Source: Mesostigma viride (taxonomy: Eukaryota > Streptophyta > Mesostigmatophyceae > Mesostigmatales > Mesostigmataceae). Taken from it: 64,000 nucleotides of DNA. The stretch is from assembly GCA_009746045.1 (NCBI GenBank), contig RPFO01000022.1:1915160-1979159 (forward strand), given 5' to 3'. A model generated the notes under the pieces. That model had not been told where the DNA came from. It ran no database searches and saw only the letters and a list, made by a program, of their open reading frames with translations. The position numbers were made by a program, and so were the translations under genes. Below are positions 1 through 10,194 of this stretch, piece by piece. How positions within the stretch are numbered: position 1 is the stretch's first letter; every line of letters begins with the position of its first letter.

Positions 1-105
1 CGATAACCACTCGCTGGTACATTCAAGTTCATGCCGGCATGAACTTGCATGAGTGTGCCACAGTACCAGCGAGTGGTTATCGCTGCATGGTAATATTGCA
101 CATGC
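1..105. mobile_element. Left part of a palindromic hairpin element (family P1)
   Basis: Bases 1-82 form a near-perfect inverted repeat whose arms begin CGATAACCACTCGCTGGTAC and meet at the palindrome ATGCCGGCAT. The same sequence forms the core of the complete copy at 13618-13829 and a half copy at 10978-11095. The right end of this copy is found 5.4 kb away at 5535-5580, because a LINE was inserted after base 105. No coding capacity is seen. It is probably a non-autonomous foldback element or MITE; the left end may lie outside the window. Confidence 0.75.
92..105. repeat. LINE target-site duplication, left copy
   Basis: AATATTGCACATGC occurs here and again at 5521-5534, exactly bracketing the LINE. 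In uninterrupted relatives of the hairpin element (13755 and 11030) a similar sequence runs straight on into GCGGAACCTT, which supports this as a genuine 14-bp target-site duplication. Confidence 0.85.
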
Positions 106-106
106 C

Positions 107-1309
107 AACGAACACTCTGACCGTATAAAATTTTTTTATGATTTGTTTGGTATGGTTGCCCCCCTCCTGGACCAATCTCATGAGGTCATACTAATGGGTG
201 ACTTTAATGTTGACCTAGACCATGGCCTTGGGCTTGAGACGACCTCGTTAGCCAACCACCTCACACGCCTCTCACTACAGGATGTTATCAAACCTCGCGA
301 CCATCTGCATACTCGAGAGTCCACTCGTCAGGGCACCCGCATCACTAGCCGTCTAGACTACATATTTATGTCACCTTTTTGGGCATCCCTCATTTGTCAC
401 GCAGAGGTCATACGCTCCACAGTTTTTTCTGATCACTACCCCTGCCTTCTCACCATGGTGTATCACTCCAGCCCCCCCAGAGGACCAGGCGTCCCTCGCC
501 TCAATAAAAAGCTGCTGGCTGACCCCGCCTTTCGCCCCCTAGTCCGAGAACAATGGCGGGACTGGAAAACCAAGCAAGTAGAATACCCAAGCACTACTCT
601 CTGGATGCAAGCATGCCTCTCGCACATCCTTGACTCCTCTAAGGCCTACGATCTAGAACAACGCCGCATAAAAGGCAAAGACTACAATTACTACAAACGC
701 GTTATTACTATGTTGCAATCCAAACCCCGCCTAGCCCCGCACGAGTTAACACGACTGCAACTGTGCCAGACTGAGATGGATAAGCTACGCCTTGAACGCC
801 ACGCAGAAGCCCTAGATGTGGAAAATACATGGTGGCATGTCAAGGGTGAACGAATGAATAAGGAATTCTTTGCATTTATCCCACCCCCGCGCTCACAAAC
901 CACCATCACAGAAATTACAGACGAGACTGGCACCCATACCACCCCCCAAGACATCCTACAATCTGGACATGCTTTTTTCTCCACCCTGTTCTGGACAGAA
1001 CCCGACCCCTCTGCAAATACAGCCACACAAAAAATCCTCGATGCCATTCCCCACCGCCTCTCTCCGTCACAACAAGCTCTACTAGACGCCAGCCCCACTA
1101 TGGAAGAAACATCTCTAGCACTCCAACATCTCAAAACCGGTAGCGCACCTGGTGCAGATGGCCTTCCAGTAGAGTTTTTTAAAACGTTCTGGCCCCTCAT
1201 AGGCAGGGATCTATACCAATGCATCCTGGAAATCTGGAACACCGAAACTGTTGTGGGCCAGTACGTGGTCGGAAACAATCCTCATCCTCTTACACAAAAA
1301 AGGGGATAA
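107..1309 (+). pseudogene. LINE ORF2, endonuclease C-terminal half and start of RT
   Basis: This frame contains hallmark endonuclease/exonuclease/phosphatase motifs: GDFNVD (metal-binding region), SRLDYIFMS and the catalytic SDHYP box. After a spacer it enters the reverse transcriptase with LKTGSAPGADGLPVEFFK (RT region 0/1). The frame is lost at about 1250-1300, where the RT sequence moves to another frame. In the cell the intact protein would nick the target DNA and prime reverse transcription from it. The open frame continues upstream to base 53 only because it reads through hairpin-element DNA, so LINE coding is taken to begin at about 107. Confidence 0.85.
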
Positions 1310-1617
1310 AACAAGTTGGAAAAATTATAGACCCATTCGCATGCTCACAGTCCCTTACAAACTAGCCAGCAAACTCTTGCAACGCCGTTTCTACAGTGTA
1401 CTAGATAATCTGATCGGCCCGGAACAAGTTGGATTCAGGTCCAACCTACACATCAGCGACAGCATCACCATGATCATGGACATTGTTGATGACGCATGGC
1501 GCAACAATATTATAGGTCTTATTTTATTTTGGGATTTTGAAAAGGCATTCGACCGCATATGTTGGAAATACCTCGAGGCTATACTACACGGGCTTGGATT
1601 TGGACCTAACTTATTAA
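1251..1617 (+). pseudogene. LINE reverse transcriptase, fingers/palm segment
   Basis: This continues the RT in a second frame: WKNYRPIRML (RT region 2), LASKLLQRR, EQVGFR and the motif A segment FWDFEKAFDRI, whose first Asp is the catalytic one. The segment stops at the TTAA target of the piggyBac-type element. After removal of that element the next RT sequence (from 2969) is in a different frame, so a further indel exists around the junction. Confidence 0.82.
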
Positions 1618-2963
1618 CCCATAGTCCGGAAACAGGGCGATATATCGCCCTGTTTGACCCCCGGTGGCGCGGCGCTCAATTCCGGGAGCGCCGCGCCACC
1701 TGTGACGGATGTCAGTGGTCCGGTGGGTCTGGGAACACTTAAGGACGAAGGTGATGCATAGGTTTGGGGGTAATATTCGCCATAGCCTGGTAAATACAAC
1801 GTGTATTGAGACAGTATCACGTGACTTTGGCGGGAAATTTTCACTCGCGCGCGCGCGTAACGAGATATGGCTGCTAGCGTGCCGTTATCAAGGAAATTTT
1901 GCGTCTCGCGGCTTGTAATGGTTCAGAATGTTGCTCAGAATGATGATGCGTGATTTTCGTAGGTCAGGGGTGGCCAGATGTATAGCATTGGTAAAATACA
2001 GGTAGGACATTACTGCTTTCTTGGTCGTCAGTACCAGATGAGTAATGGCATGCCATATTTCGATTTTCTTCTTATGGCCCGGCAGTCTGCGCCAGCCCGA
2101 GCACCCAGGTTTGGTACGGGACATCCGCAGCAGCGTCCCTGTGAATTCGGATGCGTTTATAGGTCATCTTTGCACAGAACGTCAACCTGGTAATCATGTC
2201 GGATGCATGCATTATGCGGCTATGGCGGCCTATGCCTGGAAAGCATTAGCCAGTGTGAGATATGAGGGTCCCGGCCAGCAGAACCCGGAAAGGTCGTGAT
2301 CAAGCCAGGTACGGCAACGTGTTTGCATGTCGTTTGCACGGGAATCTGTCGTTTATACATCCATTTTACACGAGTGTATCAGTGCCTCTTGCAGCAGGTT
2401 TCCATGCCTGCTGTATGAGTGCTATTAGCCCCAAATCTGCTCAGTTTGTGGTGTTTCTTTGGAGGATGCCATTCCGTTAGTGCTGGTTTAGCACTTCTTT
2501 GTTTCCCAGCACTTTTTACAGTCCTATGTGGCTGTATACAATGCATAAGTGTGTGGCATTTCATGGATGGCTGCTTACGCGCGCGTAACCCACACACGTA
2601 AGTGAGCGCATTATATACGGGTCAGATGGGCTATCCGTGCGGTCTGACCCAAGGAAAGCATGGTGGCACTATCTATTGACTTTGTCCAACCCCAGAATAA
2701 TTTTTTAGAACCCTCCCTGCAGGGGTAAACTACTAAGGGGATTTCCCTTGCCTGAAAATGATCGTCTTTTGTCCAACTTTGGCAGTAAATATCTTGCAAA
2801 GCACTGAATGGACTCGGGATATTATTGCATTTTCTGAAAGCCCTTGAAGTGTAGATACTCCTAGCACCTTGGTTGGGGGTATTTGGAGTTGTGGCCTATG
2901 AGTTATGATTTTTTCCATTTTCAGGGGTCTAAAAATGCCAAAAACCCATTCCCGGACTATGGG
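1618..2963. mobile_element. piggyBac-type non-autonomous DNA transposon inside the LINE
   Basis: The element begins CCCATAGTCCGG and ends CCGGACTATGGG, a 12-bp terminal inverted repeat starting with the CCC typical of piggyBac, and is flanked on both sides by TTAA (1614-1617 and 2964-2967). It interrupts the LINE RT between motif A and the downstream palm. The 1346-bp interior shows no transposase; its short open frames look random. It would depend on a transposase made elsewhere. Confidence 0.85.
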
Positions 2964-2980
2964 TTAAGGTCAGTCTAGGC

Positions 2981-4300
2981 ATGATCAAATCCCTCACTTG
3001 GCACCTACTAATTAATGGACATAAATCCCAAATAGGCCATAGCACACGCTCTCTCCCACAAGGCGACTGTCTCTCTCCCCTTCTCTTTCTGCTCGCTCAC
3101 GCTGGCCTCTTCTTTCTTCATCAACAGGACAGCCGTATTCAAGGCTACCCCCTCCCTCACCACACACGTGGTCTGTTTCAAACTGCTTACGCCGATGACA
3201 CTACTAACATTTGCACCTCCCTGCGTGATGTTGATGCTGTGCTTGAGAACATATCTACATACTGTACCGCCTCCCAACAACGCTGCAACGTGCAAAAGTC
3301 CACGGGCTTGCATATTGGCAGAACAACCAACCCGACTCTCCAACCTACTAACCTGGCGGTGACATGGGTCCCGCCAGGAGGATACCACCTTTTGCATAAC
3401 TGCCCTATCGGTCGGACAGCCGAAGGGAGGTTATTGGAAGTCAAAACCTTTTTATACGACGAATCACAACAACTGGGCAAACTTACTGGTGTACAACAGG
3501 TGGCCAACCGCTGGGCTGGCGTACACCGCCTCAGCCTCCGGGGCAAGGTCCTCGTTACGAACCAGCTGCTGTTCTCCAAGCTGCTGTACTTCGGTCAGGC
3601 CCACCCACCGGATGAACACACCGTGTCTCTTATTCAACGACTGGGGCATAACTTTGTTTGGAAAAAATCGAGCGATCTCAGCCGCCAGGTACACGGATGG
3701 ATCAGAGAGTCAATGTCTTTTATGCCGTGGCCTCTTGGAGGACTAGGCTTACACAATATGCAATGGCGTTTATGGTCTGTGTATGCCAAACAAGTTATCT
3801 CTGCCCACATTGGTGTCAACACCCACCCTGGATGTCTTCTGGCACGTGTAACCCTCTCACGTCTTACTCATCACTCCAATGGTATTTCCTGGCACTCTGG
3901 AGCCGCACTGCTTACTGCTCGCCTCCCCTCCCCGAAGCTCACCAGAGGTCTTCCTTGGTACTGGGCTCGTATATGGCAAGGCTTTATGGCACTTAAACCC
4001 GACCGCCTACTATTCCCCACACTACGTGAGGAAGTTGCACGCCAACCCCTATTCTTTAATGATATATACCTCAACCCCCTTAATCGCCCCTTTGGATGCT
4101 TAAGTGGCCCTAACCCCTATGAAGGCTTCATAACATCCCCCCACCCTGTAACCACTATTCTCCACCTGTATATTCTCCACGGTGACTGCTACCGCCTCTT
4201 AACATATAACGAACTGGCTGCCTGGGTCCCCAATATGCCTACTTATGCTGCCTGGGCCGCGCTAGTACAAGCCATACCCCCCGCTGGCACACACTCATGA
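2981..4300 (+). pseudogene. LINE reverse transcriptase, palm and thumb
   Basis: A 439-residue frame carries RT motif B (SLPQGDCLSPLLF) and the catalytic YADD box in FQTAYADDTTN, followed by thumb and linker sequence. It begins right after the piggyBac insertion and ends with a stop that overlaps the start of the next frame (ATGA at 4297-4300). With the two upstream segments it makes up most of the RT. It is not translatable as one protein because of the upstream insertion and frameshifts. Confidence 0.85.
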
Positions 4301-5382
4301 CTTCTCCCCGTGCCCCCTATAAAGCTGGTGAATGGTGCTGCTTTTGTCCATACAGCACGACCGCAACATGCTCGGGGAAGGTGATCGCAGAACTCCCCCT
4401 TGGAACCCTGCACGTTCAACTACTGGCGCCGCTGAGCGGCCACAATGGCTGTCTGGCTCAACTTACAACTGCAGTGGTGTTCCTCCCCACCCAGCTATGC
4501 CACCGGATTCGGGTTGTACCTTGGTCCCTTGAACAATCATGTGTATACCAACCCAACCCCAACCTTCCAGACGCTGCTATTATTTGGCTACATGTGGGAT
4601 CAACCCGCCTGGACATGTTGTCATTGGATCCAGTGGAATTTGGCTGGGTGCTAAATCAGGGTGACAGCAGAACTGTAAAAGGCCTTTACGAGTACACGGC
4701 AGAGTGGGGCTACACAATGCTCTTGCATAAAAACCATCAATTCCACCCCGGACGGACACGCTGGGGCGCTACTGAGTGGCCTGGCCACACCTGGGTCCGC
4801 AACATCACCCTCGCCGCTGACCACCCGCTGATTGATCGCCGCGCGACCGACGTACAACACCTCTTGATGCACCGGTCCATCGGGGTCGGGGAGATCCTCC
4901 ACCGGCGATTTCAACACCCTGCTACATGTTTATGTACCAACCCCACTGAAACTGTGGAACACCGATTTTTATGGTGTAACCTCCAGGGAGTTTGGACCTG
5001 GTTGATTGGTTTATGGGCAGCCTGGACGTCTGAGCCTATCATACCGGTGTCTACCCGCTCAATTATCTTTGGCATCACTGGCACCCCTGGCCTTGAGCTC
5101 ACCTTTTCACAACAAGCGTGGATATGGCTCCGCACATGCATGTTATATACAATCTGGACGGTGCGAAACGATGTGGTGTTCAATAGGCGCACAGTTTTCG
5201 ACAAAGCTGGGGTTCTCTCACGCTTCATTTACCTATGGAACTCCGGCATGCGACGCTACTGGATGGTTGCAAATGAACAAAACAAAATCTGGGACCCTGG
5301 CGCGGACCAGGATAAGCCCAGCCCACTTGAGATCTTTCATGACCTCATGGGCAAAAACAGGATCTTTACCCACATGCCCTGA
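4297..5382 (+). CDS. LINE C-terminal zinc-binding ORF
   Basis: A 361-residue frame overlaps the RT stop by four bases (ATGA). Its middle has a CCHC-like cluster, CLCTNPTETVEHRFLWC, as in the zinc-binding region that follows RT in plant-type LINEs (zf-RVT), then a Trp-rich segment (WTWLIGLWAAW). It may be the displaced C-terminus of ORF2 after a one-base change, or a separately re-initiated ORF. The LINE as a whole is defective. Confidence 0.7.
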   Translation: MTSPRAPYKAGEWCCFCPYSTTATCSGKVIAELPLGTLHVQLLAPLSGHNGCLAQLTTAVVFLPTQLCHRIRVVPWSLEQSCVYQPNPNLPDAAIIWLHVGSTRLDMLSLDPVEFGWVLNQGDSRTVKGLYEYTAEWGYTMLLHKNHQFHPGRTRWGATEWPGHTWVRNITLAADHPLIDRRATDVQHLLMHRSIGVGEILHRRFQHPATCLCTNPTETVEHRFLWCNLQGVWTWLIGLWAAWTSEPIIPVSTRSIIFGITGTPGLELTFSQQAWIWLRTCMLYTIWTVRNDVVFNRRTVFDKAGVLSRFIYLWNSGMRRYWMVANEQNKIWDPGADQDKPSPLEIFHDLMGKNRIFTHMP

Positions 5383-5534
5383 ATGACAACCCATTAGAAG
5401 TCCAGTGGCTTCCGTGGTCTAGTAAGGCTCCGTTTTAGCCACTGACATCTTGATACCCTAGGCTTAGCAGGGATTACCTACTGGCTATATTTGGAATAAA
5501 CGTACACCTATTTACCTGGAAATATTGCACATGC

Positions 5535-5590
5535 GGAACCTTAGAAGCCAAGTGGCAAAAGGTTTCCGCACAATATTAATAACCCAACTA
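5535..5590. mobile_element. Right end of the hairpin element split by the LINE
   Basis: GGAACCTTAGAAGCCAAGTG followed by a GGCAAAAGGTTTCCGC arm and AATATTAATAACCCAACT matches the right end of the complete family P1 copy at 13770-13829. Joined to bases 1-105 it reconstitutes the pre-insertion site of the LINE. Confidence 0.75.
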
Positions 5591-5689
5591 AAACCTAGTA
5601 GCCTCTTGCCTGGTTAAGCTATCCGGCCAGGTTAATTGTGAAGTGGGACCGGCTTCACTGCATGAGGGTGGAAGGGTTCACAGAGGGTG

Positions 5690-6302
5690 CTGTGGTGCTG
5701 TCAACAGCAGTGCTGTAAGGTGGCTCATTGGTACTGCTGGGCATTGTTGGAGTTGCCAGATAGTGAGTAGTGAGTCCACGCTTAAAGACTCTTCCCCAGG
5801 CACGTCTGCCATGGGAGAATAATACCTCTTATTTCTATGACAGCTCACCCTGTGACGCTTTCCATTGGTATTCAATACAATGTGCTTTAATAATTGACAT
5901 CCACTGTCTTGCCATTTTTTACCAGTAAATCCACGGATGGTATAACTGGACCTAGCCAAGTTCCAAACTTACCAAAGCTGTGTTCCTTGTAATAGAGGAC
6001 TTGATCACCTTTTTGAAATACTGGCCTGGGATGGGTTTTATCCTTTTCTGCCAGTTTTGCTGAGGTTCAAGTGCACGTGCAGTCAGTTGTACAGTGCTAT
6101 CACCTCTGGGGCATATACCTCTGGGGCCTGCAGGCCTGCTGGGATATGACCTCACCCCACTTGGCATGCAGGACAGGTCTCATGTTTAGGGTTGTGCACA
6201 TTTCATGACACCAGAGTGCTCTGTCACAATATACCCCTGAAGTAGCATCCTTGGAGGGATTTTTAGCTAGTAGGGTTTTGACAGATCTGATGGTTCTTTC
6301 AA
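5690..6302 (-). pseudogene. Retroelement integrase C-terminal region, decayed
   Basis: Read on the minus strand across several frames, this stretch resembles an integrase C-terminal domain: a GDQVLYYKEHSFGKFGTW-like strand followed by LGPVIPSVDLLVKNGK. It follows directly on the catalytic-core fragment at 6303-6572 on the same strand. Multiple stops and frame changes show that it is a relic. Assignment rests on context and weak motif similarity. Confidence 0.45.
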
Positions 6303-6572
6303 TTAATGTACCCCCTGACCTTCATGATCTTCCAGCCCAGCAATCTCTATTGCTTCACACCCTTCCAGGTCAGTCAGACAGGAGAACTGTTGATCAAGCA
6401 GAATTCTGTCAACTGGATAGAATCTGGGTAAAGCAATCATGAGTGCAACAAGTAGCTGCCCTGCCGACATGCCAGGTAGTGGTTCCATGACTGTGAACCT
6501 GGACCATGAGTCTTTTAGGATCAGGTAGGGTTGGACATCCCTGTTGATGTGCATTACATCCCCCACTATCAT
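6303..6572 (-). pseudogene. Retroelement integrase catalytic core fragment
   Basis: The frame MIVGDVMHINRD...LILKDSWSRFTVMEPL has the shape of the integrase core: the first catalytic Asp in GDVM, a beta-rich stretch, then VDRILLDQQF at the usual position of the second Asp (normally SDNGxxF). It is about 90 residues long, with the remainder shifted into other frames. Upstream on the same strand are an HHCC-like segment and a gag zinc knuckle. The compact gag-integrase order would fit Ty1/copia, but RT is absent and the family is left open. Confidence 0.6.
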
Positions 6573-6793
6573 GCCTCTAGTGGTGGATGGAGTTGCAGTA
6601 TGCCATTTTTGAGGTTTGGGGCTGTTAAACTGACAGTCTTGACAGACTGTGCTGTCTGGCCATGTGCATTCCTGAGCTGTTTTCCCATGCTACTACCCTC
6701 CAGGCGTTTTGCCAGATCCTCAGCCACGGTCTCATGACCCATGGCTAAGTGCAGCTGGTGAGCAAGCTCCTTGATATCAATGGAGTTGTCCAC
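6569..6793 (-). pseudogene. Integrase N-terminal zinc-binding-like fragment
   Basis: LAHQLHLAMGHETVAEDLAKRL has the H-x(n)-GH spacing of the integrase HHCC zinc finger. A CxxC pair (CQDC) is readable in a neighbouring frame just downstream, so a frameshift separates the two halves. It lies immediately 5' of the integrase core fragment on the minus strand. Confidence 0.5.
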
Positions 6794-6949
6794 GTACAGT
6801 GGGGGTTAGTGCTTTATTTTGATATAAGATTCCAGTACAGGGTATTGGGAGGACAGAAGTCTTGCTGCCTCAAAATCAATCAGGCCTTTGCTGCCATCCC
6901 CAATGCAAGTGAGATCATCATCCTCAGAGTAATCACTAGGTGAGAGAAC

Positions 6950-7261
6950 TCACAGTTGTTTGGGTTGAACCGGGGTCGGTTGCAGCGAGTGCCTGGAGCC
7001 AGGTTGCGCCTCGTGTAGTGGCAGATCCACGTTGTTGCCCAGTGTAGGGTTGTGGTTGCACAACAGGTTGCGGTTGTGCCCCGTCTGGAAGCACCTCAAG
7101 CACCTGACCCTTCCAGGGTTACCAGGTTGCCTGTTGTTGTTGTTGTTGTTGTTGTTGTTGCCTTGTTGGGGCCGGTTGTTGTTGTTGTTGTTATTGCCCT
7201 GTGAGGACCTGTTGTCAGTGTTATTGTTGTTAGTTAATAGCAGCTTCTCTTGTTTGTTCAT
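6950..7261 (-). pseudogene. Retroelement gag nucleocapsid fragment with zinc knuckle
   Basis: The frame has Asn runs encoded by (GTT/GTTATT) repeats, then CLRCFQTGHNRNLLC, a CCHC knuckle with slightly irregular spacing (C-x2-C-x4-H-x5-C). Such a basic, Asn-rich knuckle region is typical of a retrotransposon nucleocapsid that binds genomic RNA. It is upstream of the integrase relic on the same strand, so both probably belong to one internally deleted element. Confidence 0.6.
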
Positions 7262-7880
7262 TGTAGTGAGAGGACAGCATGTGCTGCCGGTGCTGCCTCA
7301 AACCCACCATGGTTTGGTAACAGTTTCGTTTGTTGTTTGTAGTGACAGGACAGCATCTGTGCTGCCTCAAAACCAACCATGGTTTGGTAACAGTTTCGTT
7401 TGTTTGTTTGTAGTGAGAGGACAGCATAGATCTGTGCTGCCTCAAACCCCACCTTGGTTTGATTGGTAACAGTTTCGTTTGTTCAGTTTGTATAGTGAGA
7501 GGACAGCATCTGTGCTGCCTCAAAACCAACCATGGTTTGATTGGTAACAGTTTCGTTTGTTTGTTTGTAGTGAGAGGACAGCATCTGTGCTGCCTCAACA
7601 CCAACCATGGTTTGGCAACAGTTTCGTTTGTTTGTTTGTAGTGAGAGGACAGCATCTGTGCTGCCTCATGCAACACCAACCATGCAATTGGTTCGGTAAC
7701 ATTTTCGTTTGTTTGTTTGTAGTGAGAGGACAGCATCTGTGCTGCATGCCTCAACACCAACCATGGTTTGCATGGTAACAGTTTCGTTTGTTTGTTTGTA
7801 GTGAGAGGACAGCATCTGTGCTGCCTCAACACCAACCATGGTTTGCATGGTAACAGTTTCGTTTGTTTGTTTTCTGTTAG
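7262..7880. repeat. 70-81 bp minisatellite, about 8 copies
   Basis: The unit contains GTTTCGTTTGTTTGTTTGTA, then a GTGAGAGGACAGCATCTGTG segment, then CTGCCTCA and ACCAACCATGGTTTGG. Copies start at about 7323, 7393, 7472, 7550, 7621, 7702, 7781 and 7857. Copies differ mainly by insertion of ATGC/GCAT or GATT blocks. On the minus strand one frame stays open through most of the array, consistent with expansion inside a gag-like frame. Confidence 0.85.
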
Positions 7881-8430
7881 TCAGTTTCTTGTTATTGCCT
7901 CCCGGTGCTGCTTGAGCGTTGGCACCATAGCCATGTCTTTACCCGCAAGTACACGCGTTTGGTAATGGCTTCTGCCACTACTGCATGCCTTATTATTGAT
8001 TACGTGCGGCTGCTGGGCAAGCTCCATGTCTAGGGAGTTGACAGCAGTGGGTTTAAGGGCCCTCAGCCCTGACATAGAGAGGATCAACAGCCTGTTGATC
8101 CTCTCCATCGGGAGGCGGTCTCCATAGAGGGTAGAGGCTGCGCTGCCAGAGAAAGCAACAATACCCTTACACTCATCCCGGATAAAATGGGGAGATCTGC
8201 GTTCAAAAGACATGACATTCATTCAGATAACTCACGCTGGGGTGGACGGTGATATTTGTCTCGTTTGTGTATGCCGTCCAGCCCAGGCCGCCCACCGCCG
8301 GCGATGGGGATACTATAAGGCCAGGAGTGCTTTTATCACATAACAGCTGGAGCGTTTCTATGCTCCTCATGCTGCAGCGATAGCTTTCTGTTTGGTTATG
8401 GTATTGTGAAAAGATAGCCACCGCTCTTGA
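7881..8430 (-). pseudogene. Possible gag-like remnant, unrecognised
   Basis: Minus-strand frames at 7881-8222 (113 residues) and 8203-8421 lie directly upstream of the minisatellite and the gag zinc knuckle, in the order expected for a gag N-terminal part. No recognisable domain is visible. They are reported only because of position and strand. Confidence 0.25.
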
Positions 8431-8583
8431 GCATTATATCAGAGCATGCATGAGGAAAGAAAGCAACAGATTTGCCGACGCTGGCTGCGAAGTCTGCGCA
8501 GCAGTCGGGGTCGTCAATGGCACGGGGGAGGGCACAGGGTTGCATGGCCTGCTCCGCCGGGGTTTTAGCCACCTCATGGTTGT

Positions 8584-8660
8584 TGCCGCGAGCCACGAGC
8601 CACGAGCCACGAGCCACGAGCCACGAGCCACGAGCCACGAGCCACGAGCCACGAGCCACG
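8584..8660. repeat. Heptanucleotide tandem repeat (GAGCCAC)n
   Basis: About 11 tandem copies of GAGCCAC. A shorter two-to-three-copy version (GTGGCTC on the other strand) occurs at 14887-14907 at the corresponding place in the inverted relative of the element that follows, so the array probably belongs to the 5' region of that element. Confidence 0.85.
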
Positions 8661-8792
8661 CGGTAGCCATGGCTGTCGGAGCTCATAACTTTCACGTTTG
8701 AGCACCGAATTCAGCTGTGAATATCACAATCGCTTCGTCTTTCTTAGACGCACATGCTGATATAGTTTTCCGAAACTATAACGCACTATACG

Positions 8793-10194
8793 ATGAGCAA
8801 ACGCCTCTCGACGCAACGCAGCCTGGCGGCTGCGCTCAGCAATGAAAAAACGCCTGCAGCCCCGGCTGCAGCTTCGCCAACCGGCCAGACAGAAGGCAGC
8901 GGCGCCACTAGCCAAGCTCTAGTGGTCGCCCATCCCCCTGCTGAGCCCGCATCGCCAGCAGCGTCGCCCGAACCCAAGCGCAGTCGCCCTGACGGGCTGC
9001 TGGACGAGTACGACTTTGACGCCAGCCAGCCCGGCTTTTTTGACAAGCTCACACCCGAACGCATCCTGGGCTACGTGTTTTTCGGGACGCGTGCCTCTCT
9101 TATAGAACTATGCAGGCAGCTTTCCCACCAAGGTCGCCTTGTCGATGCCTCCCTCGATCCAGAGGCGCGATTTCGACAGGGCCGTCCCCAACGCCCGCCG
9201 CCCCCACATTCAGCAATTCGCCCTCTTTTCCCTCCTTGGACGCTCCATCGAGGAGCTTTGGCCCCCAAAGCCCCTCACCACCACCCTAACCGAAGCCTCC
9301 ATCCGCTCACTCCTCAAGGAGGCCCTCGAGCAGCACGTGGCCCCCATCGCTGCAGATGTGGCGGCCATGGGCAGCACGTTGGCTGCCGAGCTCCCCCTCC
9401 TCTCCACCATTTCCACCGCCACCTCCACCCTCCTCGCCTCCTCCACCGCCGCCATCCCCTCCTCCGACTCCATCACCGCCCAGCTCCGCGACATCGACCA
9501 GCGCCTCAAGGATAATGCAATCGCTATCGAGGTCTTGCAGAACACGGCAGGCCTCACCGCCCAGGCAGTGAAGGACATTGCCGCCAAGCCAGCCTCGGCT
9601 GGCCCGGCCGGCGATGCTCCTCCCATCACGACCTGGGCGGACATGCTTAAGCAACATACCACCTCCACCACCTCCGCCGTCGCAGCCCAGCTCCAGCGGC
9701 AGACGCTTGACCTCCGCGAGGAGGCCGAGCTCGCCAAGCGCAGCCTCAACGCCATACTCAAGAACTTGGACATGGAAGAAGGTGAGAATTCCGAGAAGCT
9801 TGCACGTGCGTTTGAGAGCAAAATCCTTGCACGCATGGGCCTTCTTGGTGAGATCAAGCTGACCGCCCACCGCCTCCCCCGCGCGCGGGGTAAGGCAGGG
9901 GCGCCTCCGCTTCTCCTCATCTTTGATAGCCCAGCGGACAAGATTTCGTTTCTCAGACGCCGCAAGCGGCTCGCGAATACTCCCTTCACCGTGGACGACG
10001 ACTTGACCCTGGCACAGCAACAACGGCGACGGGAGCTATGGCCGACCTACATCCAGCTCCGGCAGACCAAGGCGGGCCAGCCGGTGTACTGGAAGGGGGC
10101 GGCCATCTACGTCGGCCACAAGCCCTGGCAAGCGACCCCTCGACCACCGCGGCCCCAGCAACTCCAGCCCCAGCCTAGGGGAATACAGCAGTAG
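8793..10194 (+). pseudogene. LINE ORF1-like RNA-binding protein, one frameshift
   Basis: The reading frame starts at the ATG at 8793 (MSKRLSTQRSLAAAL) and shifts once between about 9165 and 9190 into the frame that stays open to 10194. The second part has a long Ala/Leu/Thr-rich coiled-coil-like segment with heptads, then a C-terminal region like the RRM-plus-CTD of L1 ORF1p: an AILKNLDMEE strand, KLTAHRLPRARGKAG (family AHRLG-type strand), LLIFDSPADK, FLRRRKRLANTP and LTLAQQQRRRELW. This is the family architecture for an RNA chaperone that coats LINE RNA. Relatives are at 13830-14760 (minus) and 33054-34181 (minus). Confidence 0.7.

Larger units (their letters stand above)
106..5520 (+). mobile_element. 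LINE (non-LTR retrotransposon), 5'-truncated, interrupted by a piggyBac-type element
   Basis: The element is bounded by the 14-bp duplications at 92-105 and 5521-5534. It encodes, in order, the C-terminal part of an apurinic-type endonuclease, a reverse transcriptase and a C-terminal zinc-binding region. The 5' end is missing (about half of the endonuclease). It carries a frameshift near 1250-1300 and a second one across the junction at 1617/2968, so it cannot make an intact ORF2 protein. A 1346-bp DNA transposon occupies 1618-2963. The 3' end lacks a clear poly(A) or short tandem tail. Clade is not assigned; a plant-type or algal L1-like LINE is plausible. Confidence 0.88.

Noticed and set aside
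9210-10023. Long minus-strand frames opposite the ORF1-like gene
   Set aside because: Antisense shadows of the GC-rich ORF1 coding strand with Ser/Arg-rich composition and no family features.
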